Of a DNA stretch of 64,000 nt, positions 1 through 5,768 are shown piece by piece. This DNA comes from JBDTNL01 sp039933785 (GTDB taxonomy: Bacteria > Acidobacteriota > Thermoanaerobaculia > Multivoradales > JAGPDF01), in the NCBI GenBank assembly GCA_039933785.1, contig JBDTNL010000002.1:1-64000 (forward strand), read 5' to 3'. Position 1 is the first letter of the stretch; each line of letters begins with the position of its first letter. A program made the position numbers and the translations under genes. Under the pieces are notes generated by a model that was given only the letters and a program-made list of their open reading frames with translations, was not told the origin of the DNA and made no database searches.

Positions 1-172
1 GAAGTCCTCCCTGGGCTCTTCGTAGCCAGGCGTGGGACTGCGCGGCCGCAGAGGGCGCGGGCAAGGCCGGCGCGCAGCGCCGCCCGCAGGGTTGCCTTGC
101 GCGGGGCCCGGGCCGCGCGAGGGTCCGCCGTTGGCTGCGAAGTGTCCTGGGAGGAGCGGAGGGAAAACTAGG
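1..172. other. Left edge of window, no supported gene
   Basis: No complete gene can be supported. On the minus strand one frame stays open from just after position 160 to the window edge and reads as an Ala/Arg-rich stretch, but it has no ATG or GTG start and no ribosome binding site. It could be the beginning of a gene that continues to the left. Confidence 0.4.
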
Positions 173-439
173 TTAGGCCTTGATGTCGAACCAGCCGTCG
201 ATGATGGCCAGTTGCTGAAGGTCGTTGAGAAGCGCCATGGCGGCTTCAACCCGGACCGTAAGTACGATCGGAGCGCCGGTGTCGCGAGTGCCGCGGACAA
301 CGATGGAGCCAGGCTCCTGACTCGCGACGACGCCGAGAATGCGGCCGATCTCGACGGTCGCGAGGCGCCGGCGGTCCGTCAGGATGCGGCGATCTTCGGA
401 AAGACCGGGCGGCAACAAGGCTCCGTCATTCGGTGTCAT
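173..439 (-). CDS. Hypothetical 88-residue protein
   Basis: I do not recognise this protein. The start is the ATG at 439, because the TGA of the upstream nuclease gene overlaps it in an ATGA (436-439), the coupling seen throughout this operon. The product begins MTPNDGALLPPG, has an Arg-rich patch (RRILTDRRRLATVE), then a beta-like stretch and a helical C-terminus ending WFDIKA. There is no signal peptide or membrane segment, so it is probably cytosolic. It is the last complete gene of the leftward cargo chain in this window. Its function is unknown. Confidence 0.7.
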   Translation of the reverse strand: MTPNDGALLPPGLSEDRRILTDRRRLATVEIGRILGVVASQEPGSIVVRGTRDTGAPIVLTVRVEAAMALLNDLQQLAIIDGWFDIKA

Positions 440-1023
440 GGATCCCCCGTCGTTGTGGCGGAGCGAGTATACGAGGCGGCGTTGATGGAAGCCCCGATCT
501 CGAGCATTTCGAAGCGGAGCGCATGCGATCCATTGGCTCCGTCGCGGGAGCGGCGCCACTCCCACGGGGCGATCGGGAACGGATTCGCCCAGAGGCCCCA
601 GTGCGCGACTCGCGCCTCGGCCTCGAGGTCCTGGAGGTCTCGGTCGGCCGAAAACATCCGGTACTGCCAGGCGAGACCGGCGGCGAGGAGCTCGCGCTCG
701 AGCACGCGCCCATCCGAAAGGATCACGAAGGCCAGCGTGCGACCGTAGCCGTCGTGCCCGATAACACGGAGCGTGACGAGCTGGCGGTACACCAGCTCGT
801 CGGTAAAACGTCGAGCGGTCTCTCCGAAGGGCTGGTCGAGCTCCGGAGCGTCGATTGCAGCCATGCGGACACGGAGCGTCTCGCCGTCAGTCTTCACAGT
901 TACGGTGTCGCCGTCGTGAACGGAGACGACCAGTCCGCGGATCTCGAGCGGCTCTTGAGCCGCGAGTCCGTTGGCCAGCAGCACGGCGAGAACGAGAATG
1001 AACCGAGCGGCATGGAGCTTCAT
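436..1023 (-). CDS. Secreted staphylococcal-nuclease-like (thermonuclease) protein
   Basis: A 195-residue SNase-family (PF00565) nuclease, expected to cut DNA or RNA with Ca2+. The start at 1023 gives a clean signal peptide (residues 1-22, ending GLAAQ), so it should act outside the cytoplasm. The catalytic set is complete by alignment to the staphylococcal enzyme: D39 in HDGDT, R53 and D58 with E61 in RVRMAAIDAPE, and R95 in DGYGRTLA. A conserved C-terminal HWGLW motif follows. The ATG overlaps the stop of the upstream gene by 4 bases and the stop overlaps the downstream start in the same way. SNase genes are common on conjugative elements, but the role here is not evident. Confidence 0.9.
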   Translation of the reverse strand: MKLHAARFILVLAVLLANGLAAQEPLEIRGLVVSVHDGDTVTVKTDGETLRVRMAAIDAPELDQPFGETARRFTDELVYRQLVTLRVIGHDGYGRTLAFVILSDGRVLERELLAAGLAWQYRMFSADRDLQDLEAEARVAHWGLWANPFPIAPWEWRRSRDGANGSHALRFEMLEIGASINAASYTRSATTTGDP

Positions 1024-1343
1024 GCGTCGTGCTGAGCCCAAGGAGGTAGCGACACTGTGGGCTCGATCACGGGAAGGTCGAGGCCCCGCGCGCGCGCGAA
1101 CGTCTGGAGGCGCTCGAGGAACAGAGCCTCGCGGTCGCAACGCTCGCCGTTGGGCGTGTTGGAGGCGCGAGGGGTGGCGAGGTTTGTCATCGCAGCGAAG
1201 ACGATGCCGGCGTCGCTGCCATCGCTCCACATGGCCCGAAACTGGTGGAGGTTGGTGAAGCTGCCGTAGCCGGCCGGGATGAGCGCCAATTGGCGGCCGG
1301 GTGGCATCGCGCCGCAGTGAACGATTGCGATGTTGTAGGGCAT
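1020..1343 (-). CDS. Hypothetical 107-residue protein
   Basis: Unrecognised protein. It starts at the ATG at 1343, five bases after the stop of the upstream duplicated-domain gene, and its TGA overlaps the nuclease start (ATGA at 1020-1023). It is probably co-translated with the nuclease. The sequence opens MPYNIAIVHCGAMPPGRQ with alternating beta-type residues, followed by an aromatic stretch and an Arg-rich helix. There is no signal peptide or membrane segment. The tight coupling suggests a function shared with the nuclease, but nothing in the sequence says which. Confidence 0.75.
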   Translation of the reverse strand: MPYNIAIVHCGAMPPGRQLALIPAGYGSFTNLHQFRAMWSDGSDAGIVFAAMTNLATPRASNTPNGERCDREALFLERLQTFARARGLDLPVIEPTVSLPPWAQHDA

Positions 1344-1348
1344 GGGAC

Positions 1349-1795
1349 TCAGTGCTCCGCGCGGCCGCGCCGCGCGTAGTCGGAGAGACGTTCGCGGCTT
1401 AGGTTGGCTTCGACGACGCGGACCGCGGCGTCTGCGAGGGTGAGACTGAAACTCCGGCTGGAGCGAAGCGGTCGAACCTCGATCAGGGTGGCGCCGGCGT
1501 CCTGCTCGGTGACTGTGACCTTGGCTGCGGAGCGGCCATCGAAGGCCTCAGCCTCGCCTTCGACGCGGAAGTGGGCACGGCGTGAGGCGGTATGGCCGGG
1601 TTGTAGGGGACACCTGGGGCTCCCCCTGATGATGCGCTTGGCCACGTCTGCGAGGGTGAGGGTGAAGGTCTCCTTGGAGTAGAGCGGTCTCACCTCGAAG
1701 AGGGTGGCGCGAGCGCGCTCTTCGATGGTGACGGTAGCCTCCCGTTGGCCATTGAAGTTTTCACCGGTGACGCGGAAGTGTGCGCAGCGAGGCAT
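1349..1795 (-). CDS. Hypothetical protein with two tandem copies of a ~52-residue domain
   Basis: A 148-residue unrecognised protein. Two halves align: residues about 5-57 (AHFRVTGENFNGQREATVTI ... LTLADVAKRII) and about 74-130 (AHFRVEGEAEAFDGRSAAKV ... LTLADAAVRVV). Shared landmarks are AHFRV.GE, the ATLxEVRPL strand and the F(T/S)LTLADxAxR helix. This is an internal duplication of a small alpha/beta unit. The start has a strong AAAGGAG eight bases upstream. No signal peptide or membrane segment is present. It lies in the leftward cargo chain, and its function is unknown. Confidence 0.82.
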   Translation of the reverse strand: MPRCAHFRVTGENFNGQREATVTIEERARATLFEVRPLYSKETFTLTLADVAKRIIRGSPRCPLQPGHTASRRAHFRVEGEAEAFDGRSAAKVTVTEQDAGATLIEVRPLRSSRSFSLTLADAAVRVVEANLSRERLSDYARRGRAEH

Positions 1796-1822
1796 GTTGG
1801 GTCTCCTTTCGGGGCGTGGGGG

Positions 1823-2071
1823 TTAGCGCAGCAGAAGCCAGGCAACGACGAAGGCGAACGTGGCGAGTCCAGCGCCAAAGAGAGCGCCGCGGTAGAAGCG
1901 GCGATCGGCAAGCTCAGCGCTCTTCACGAGGAACGATTCGCAGATGCGAAGCGCTTCACGCGTGGTCGCGATCATCTCGGCGTGATCGGCCTCGAGCTGC
2001 TCTTGCGTGATTTCGCCGGGTAGCGGGAATGGGTTGGCGCTGTTGCCAGGAAAGCAAACGGGATCGGTCAT
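1823..2071 (-). CDS. Small tail-anchored membrane protein
   Basis: An 82-residue protein. Residues 1-58 are soluble and acidic to mixed, with a helical section (QEQLEADHAEMIATTREALR). Residues about 61-81 form one hydrophobic segment (GALFGAGLATFAFVVAWLLL) with only an Arg after it, so it is probably anchored by its tail with the N-terminus in the cytoplasm. AAGGAG lies nine bases before the ATG. The upstream gene stops three bases away and overlaps this ribosome binding site. Unrecognised family. Confidence 0.78.
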   Translation of the reverse strand: MTDPVCFPGNSANPFPLPGEITQEQLEADHAEMIATTREALRICESFLVKSAELADRRFYRGALFGAGLATFAFVVAWLLLR

Positions 2072-2074
2072 TGG

Positions 2075-2464
2075 TCAATCTCCTTGGGGAACGAGGCGAT
2101 CCGCGAACGCGCGAATGGCGTCGTGGTCGGCGTCGGGAGTTGCCTGGAGAAAGCGCCCGAGTCGATGCGCAAGATCCCCGAGCACGTAGTGGTGAAGAAG
2201 CGTTCTGTCGGTGGCATTGAGGAGTGGGCTGCAGGAGGTCCAAGACGCTCGAGTCTTGGGATTCCATGTCAATCGGATATCCAGCGGGATTGCGGCCTCA
2301 AGCGGGAACGCGGTGAAGACCGCATGGACAACGCCATCCGTGAAGGTGAGGACAAGAGAGATCGAGTCCTCACGCACGGTGGCGGCGTCGACGGAAAGAA
2401 GCTCGAGGAGCCCGCCGGGGTCGGCGGGATGCCTCCGGGCGAACGGGAGGTGTGCGAGCGTCAC
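2075..2464 (-). CDS. Hypothetical 129-residue protein, GTG start
   Basis: Unrecognised. The reading frame stays open much further upstream, but there it runs antisense-like through two other genes. The GTG at 2464 fits because it forms a GTGA overlap with the stop of the upstream gene (2461-2464). The product (VTLAHLPFARRHPADPGG...) has a central beta-rich part (ISLVLTFTDGVVHAVFTAFP) and a helical C-terminus with HHYVLGDLAHRLGRFL. No signal or membrane segment is seen. It is probably cytosolic and co-translated with its neighbours. Confidence 0.72.
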   Translation of the reverse strand: MTLAHLPFARRHPADPGGLLELLSVDAATVREDSISLVLTFTDGVVHAVFTAFPLEAAIPLDIRLTWNPKTRASWTSCSPLLNATDRTLLHHYVLGDLAHRLGRFLQATPDADHDAIRAFADRLVPQGD

Positions 2465-2823
2465 TCGCCCTCCGTGTCGAGGCGGAGGCGATGGCCGCAG
2501 GCGGAACACCAGCCCGGCAGCAGCCAGTAGCACCCGCCGTCGCAAGCCTGGTCGTCCGTGCATCCACAGCCGAAGCAGGCGCCGTGAGCGATGAGGATCG
2601 TGCTCGTTCTCTCGGAGAGATGGAAGGCCGCGGGCAAGGCCTTGCGCCAGGCCTCTCGCCAATCGGGCCCGCGGAAGACCTCGCGGGCATCGGTCTCGTA
2701 GTACGCCAGGTGCTCGGCAAGGACGCGTAACTCGTCTTCGGGAAGGCGGCGAGGTCTGGAGCGCCGCCGTGGCCGGCGGATGGACTGCGAGGGCTGATGA
2801 CGGAGAAGCGGAAGGGCATTCAT
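2461..2823 (-). CDS. Small protein with a cysteine-rich probable zinc-binding C-terminus
   Basis: A 120-residue protein. The first 27 residues are strongly basic (RRPRRRSRPRR). The C-terminal third holds a cysteine cluster (CFGCGCTDDQACDGGCYW, then CSACG), a pattern met in phage and mobile-element proteins and expected to hold zinc. The ATG at 2823 overlaps the stop of the upstream zinc-ribbon gene (ATGA, 2820-2823), and its own stop overlaps the next GTG. The basic N-terminus suggests nucleic-acid contact. That is inference, and the exact family is not recognised. Confidence 0.78.
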   Translation of the reverse strand: MNALPLLRHQPSQSIRRPRRRSRPRRLPEDELRVLAEHLAYYETDAREVFRGPDWREAWRKALPAAFHLSERTSTILIAHGACFGCGCTDDQACDGGCYWLLPGWCSACGHRLRLDTEGE

Positions 2824-3095
2824 AGGATTGCCTCGAGATTCCATGGCTGGACGATGAGAATCGGCACGTCTGCGGGCCACGACGAACCGCAGGCCGTGCA
2901 GCGGAGAAACTGTCCGTCGTTCGTTGGGTCGTCTTCGATCGAAGGTCCAACGAGAAGCGAGCCGTCCGCTCGCGTGCCGAGCACGCGTTGGAGCTGGCTG
3001 AAGGAGCGAACGTAGTAGAGAGACGGTTGATCGCAGGCAGGACACTTCCCGTCGGGTAGCTGTCGAGGAAAAGCTTGAGATTGAGCGAGTGTCAT
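2820..3095 (-). CDS. Small zinc-ribbon-like protein
   Basis: A 91-residue protein with two CxxC knuckles (CPAC at 18-21 and CTAC at 66-69) separated by about 45 residues, the layout of a small zinc ribbon. The start at 3095 is supported by GAGGAG about ten bases upstream, which overlaps the end of the preceding gene. The stop overlaps the start of the next cysteine-rich gene. Two adjacent, coupled zinc-type proteins suggest that they work together. The partner and substrate cannot be told from sequence. Confidence 0.78.
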   Translation of the reverse strand: MTLAQSQAFPRQLPDGKCPACDQPSLYYVRSFSQLQRVLGTRADGSLLVGPSIEDDPTNDGQFLRCTACGSSWPADVPILIVQPWNLEAIL

Positions 3096-3109
3096 CGGGG
3101 TCGTACTCC

Positions 3110-3481
3110 TCAGCGAAAGAGACCGGGTACCCGGAAGTCTTCGCGCCATGGGCAAAACGAAGCGGCATCCGGCGCCGGCGTCCAGACCCGCTGTAGGCGG
3201 CCCCGTAGGGGCTTGGTCTTGACGCAAGGAGGTGCTGGCTGCCGCAGGCTGTTGCCCGGCGCAAGAGAACGAAGGAGAGCTTCAACCGCCGAAGGCGTCC
3301 CTTCAACGCGCGCGTCGAGCGCGCACCCTGTTGCCTGCATGAGCTCAGGCCACAGGCGCGTGAGGGCGAAGCTGGAAATCCCGGCCGTGCGGCCGCGATT
3401 GCAGGCGTAGACCGACCCTGCGGCTTGCGCAGGGGCACGCCCAAGAACGGCCGTAGCAGAAGGGTCAGAACGTCGTGCCAT
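3110..3481 (-). CDS. Hypothetical protein, start uncertain
   Basis: This frame ends at 3110, and the ribosome binding site of the next gene overlaps its stop, as expected within an operon. The C-terminal ~100 residues look like a folded protein (SVYACNRGRTAG..., LTRLWPELMQATGCALDARV) and use G/C-ending codons like the neighbours. The ATG at 3481 gives 123 residues but has no good ribosome binding site. The frame stays open to about 3820 through a repetitive tract, so the true start could be upstream. Family not recognised. Confidence 0.5.
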   Translation of the reverse strand: MARRSDPSATAVLGRAPAQAAGSVYACNRGRTAGISSFALTRLWPELMQATGCALDARVEGTPSAVEALLRSLAPGNSLRQPAPPCVKTKPLRGRLQRVWTPAPDAASFCPWREDFRVPGLFR

Positions 3482-3911
3482 TGGGAGGCAACGCACTTCG
3501 GAGTGAACAACGGCGCGCGAAACTGCGAGGAACAAGTCTCCGCGGACAACAGAACGTCGCCTTGCAACATCTGCTGCTGGAAGATCTGGTGCTGGGACAA
3601 CTGCTGCTTCGAGTCTTGCGGAACATGCTGCGATCGGTGGTCCGGCCGTTCGAACAGGTGAAACTGCTGTTGCCCTTCTTGGTGCTGGAGCTGTTGGTGC
3701 TGCCGTTGTTGGTGCTGCAAGTGTTGCTGCTCCTCGTCCCGTTGCTGTTGCCGCTGTTGCCGCTGTTGCCGCTGTTGCTGCTGTCGTTGCTGCAGCTGTT
3801 GGTCTTCGCCTTGCTAGCAATGCTGTTACGACCCGGTACGAAGGCAGCGGCCGCGGCGTTGTCTGCCGCGGTCGCTACCTTGCCTTGCTGTTGGATAGTG
3901 GCCACGGTCCG
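3482..3911. other. Low-complexity tract between cargo genes
   Basis: This stretch is dominated by CAACAG/CAGCGG-type repeats on the minus strand, so all three minus frames and one plus frame read open with strongly biased composition (Gln-rich, Asn/Ser-rich, Ala/Thr-rich or Leu-rich). A GTG at 3905, eight bases after the stop of the PKD gene, could start a protein (MATIQQQGKVATAAD...), but it has no ribosome binding site. I cannot decide whether it is the expanded N-terminal region of the following gene, a frameshifted gene or a non-coding repeat. Confidence 0.5.
3742..3797. repeat. Simple-sequence repeat, CCGCTGTTG units
   Basis: The core has three exact consecutive copies of the 9-mer CCGCTGTTG (3751-3777), flanked on both sides by degenerate GTTGCTG and GCTGTTG units. 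On the minus strand the unit reads CAACAGCGG. Copy number of such tracts can change by slippage. The unit is a multiple of three, so a gain or loss would not shift the frame. Confidence 0.85.
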
Positions 3912-5351
3912 CTATTGGAAGTAGCCGGTGATGTCGACGACCAGGTCAGTGGTCTGACTGCTGTTCGAGAGGATGGCGGTGAAGGCGACGGAGGCACTCG
4001 AGCCGGTCTTGATAACCGCGCTGTTGGCTCTAGCGATCGAGGCCTTGAAATTCATTGCCGACGACGTCGGCAGAGCGAGCGGGTCAGGGTTCAGTGCCAA
4101 GTACCCGCTGCTGGTGGCGTTGAGGATGGTGTTGTTGAGTGACAGCGCCTTGGCCGTACTGGGAATGCCGCATCGGCCGCCGAAGGTGTAGAGCCGCGGC
4201 GTGCCCGATCGAAGCTTGCCGAGCGAGAAGCTGTCGTTGTTGCGGGTGTCGACAAGCCGACAGGGCTTGATGGTGTAGAAGCTGGTGCCCACATCGGGAG
4301 GGGTGATGGACACGGCCGTGTTGGCCGTGACCGTCACGCTTTGAAGAGAGGTCGTGACGTGAACCTTCGGAAAGAAGACGCCCGTCGTGGTGTAGGTATG
4401 GAGGGAGACAGGCGCGGTCGAGCTCTGCTCGAACGTGCCGTTGCCGTCCCAGTCGTATTGGAAGAGGGTGGGAAAGCCCGTGTAGTCGAGGCCGAAGGCG
4501 ATGGGCGTGTTGGTCGAGAAGATGCAGACTCCGCCAGGGCAATTGAGCGCGCGAAAGTTACTGGCGACGTTGAGCGAGAGAAACACGGAGGCCGTCGCGG
4601 AGCCGTACGCGTTCGAGGCGGTGAGGATGATGGTCTTGAAGCCGATGGCCTGGCCGGTGGTGTTCCACAGCGCCGGGCTACCCGTCAAAGTTCCACCACC
4701 CGGTAGAGCCCAGGAGTAACTGATGGTGCCCTTGCCGGCCGCGGTGGCCGAGAGTGTGACGACCTGGCCCGGCAGAGCCGGACTTGGCGATGCGGAAACC
4801 GCGGTGATGACGGGCTTCGGATTCGCGAGGGTGACGAAGGTGTTGTAGGTGGATGGGCCGGCGATGTTGGAAACCGTCAGGCCAAGCGTGCGCGTGCCCG
4901 CCGTCTGGCCGGCGGAGGACCAGGTGGCGGGGTTCGTGGTGAGCGTGGGTCCGTTCTGGACGAGCCAGCGATAGGTGAAGGGTTGCTTGCCGGTGACGGT
5001 GGCGGCGAAGTTGAGCGTGTCACCCGCGTAGGCAGGCGTCGGCGTGATGGCGACAGCCAGGATCGAAGGCGGAAGGACGACCTGGACGATTAGGTTCTGG
5101 GTAAGAGACGAGCAGATGGTCGAATCGTCGAGGCGGCAGACCTTGAGTGTCACCGCCTTGGTTCCGGAGGTGGCCCACGTGACGCCCGGTGGCGCACAGT
5201 TGCTCGACGAGGCGGGAGTGCCGCCAGTGAAGGTCCACAGGCAGCTGTGAGGCACAGTGGTGGCCGCGACGGCAGGGCTTGCCGCCGAGTCGTCAGCGTA
5301 GGCGGAGGTCGCCATGGTCAGGGCCAGGAGGGCGAGGCATCGAGCGTTCAT
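3912..5351 (-). CDS. Secreted protein with PKD/Ig-like repeats
   Basis: A 479-residue exported protein. Residues 1-20 form a signal peptide (cleavage after TSAYA). Then follow three PKD/Ig-like beta-sandwich repeats at about 96-176, 178-262 and 270-352, shown by paired motifs such as PxPAxxGxxxxxxATxxGK, YxW and GxxTxxLTVSN. The third has an Asp-rich WDGNGTFE turn. The C-terminal ~125 residues (starting YTIKPCRLVDTRN and ending DLVVDITGYF) form a separate domain that I associate with secreted proteins of Acidobacteriota, from memory. It is likely exposed or released at the cell surface. The start at 5351 lacks an obvious ribosome binding site. Confidence 0.82.
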   Translation of the reverse strand: MNARCLALLALTMATSAYADDSAASPAVAATTVPHSCLWTFTGGTPASSSNCAPPGVTWATSGTKAVTLKVCRLDDSTICSSLTQNLIVQVVLPPSILAVAITPTPAYAGDTLNFAATVTGKQPFTYRWLVQNGPTLTTNPATWSSAGQTAGTRTLGLTVSNIAGPSTYNTFVTLANPKPVITAVSASPSPALPGQVVTLSATAAGKGTISYSWALPGGGTLTGSPALWNTTGQAIGFKTIILTASNAYGSATASVFLSLNVASNFRALNCPGGVCIFSTNTPIAFGLDYTGFPTLFQYDWDGNGTFEQSSTAPVSLHTYTTTGVFFPKVHVTTSLQSVTVTANTAVSITPPDVGTSFYTIKPCRLVDTRNNDSFSLGKLRSGTPRLYTFGGRCGIPSTAKALSLNNTILNATSSGYLALNPDPLALPTSSAMNFKASIARANSAVIKTGSSASVAFTAILSNSSQTTDLVVDITGYFQ

Positions 5352-5373
5352 AGGTTGCGCGAACGGCGTTCGC

Positions 5374-5712
5374 CTACGAAGAAATGAGCCGCGGAAGCGG
5401 GAGGTCCGGCGGTGGCGTCATAGGGATGTCGATCGGGAGGGCGTCCGATCGGATGAGCAAGACGGCGAGCTGGATGACGACGTCGCCGGCCATGGCCAAG
5501 ATCAACCGGGCGTCCGACGGATTGGCTGCGAGCAGAGTGTCGATGCGGGTGAGCTCCTTGATGATCGGCATGACGCAGTCCTCGGCATCGCCGGGCAGGA
5601 GATCGCCGCATCCCAGCCGGCGGAGCGAGAGGAGCCGCTTGTAGGCAGTGTCCGCCAGCTCATGAAACGCCGCCTCGTAGGCCTCGGCGCTCGCTTGGTT
5701 GCGATCAGTCAT
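5374..5712 (-). CDS. Hypothetical 112-residue helical protein
   Basis: Unrecognised, mostly helical protein. The start at 5712 (MTDRNQASAEAYEAAF) is preferred to an ATG five codons earlier because TTGGAGG lies ten bases before it. It contains LGCGDLLPGDAEDC, a mildly hydrophobic helix (ARLILAMAGDVVIQLAVLLI) and a Pro-rich tail. No signal peptide is seen. It sits just downstream of a strong terminator, so it probably starts a new transcript that continues into the PKD gene. Confidence 0.68.
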   Translation of the reverse strand: MTDRNQASAEAYEAAFHELADTAYKRLLSLRRLGCGDLLPGDAEDCVMPIIKELTRIDTLLAANPSDARLILAMAGDVVIQLAVLLIRSDALPIDIPMTPPPDLPLPRLISS

Positions 5713-5734
5713 TGAAGAAACCTCCAAGAAGAAG

Positions 5735-5762
5735 AGCCCGGGCCGGCGGAGCGGCCCGGGCT
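5735..5762 (-). terminator. Intrinsic terminator after the DUF11 gene
   Basis: A perfect 10-bp inverted repeat (AGCCCGGGCC / GGCCCGGGCT) with an 8-base loop. Read leftward it is followed by a pyrimidine run CTTCTTCTT. It begins seven bases after the stop codon of the giant surface protein, the right place and direction to end that transcript. Confidence 0.78.
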
Positions 5763-5768
5763 TAAGGA

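Noticed and set aside
2824..3720. Upstream extension of the cysteine-rich gene to a 419-codon frame
   Set aside because: The extension crosses two other genes in a different frame and begins in the CAACAG tract. The ATG at 2823 has the operon's typical 4-base overlap.
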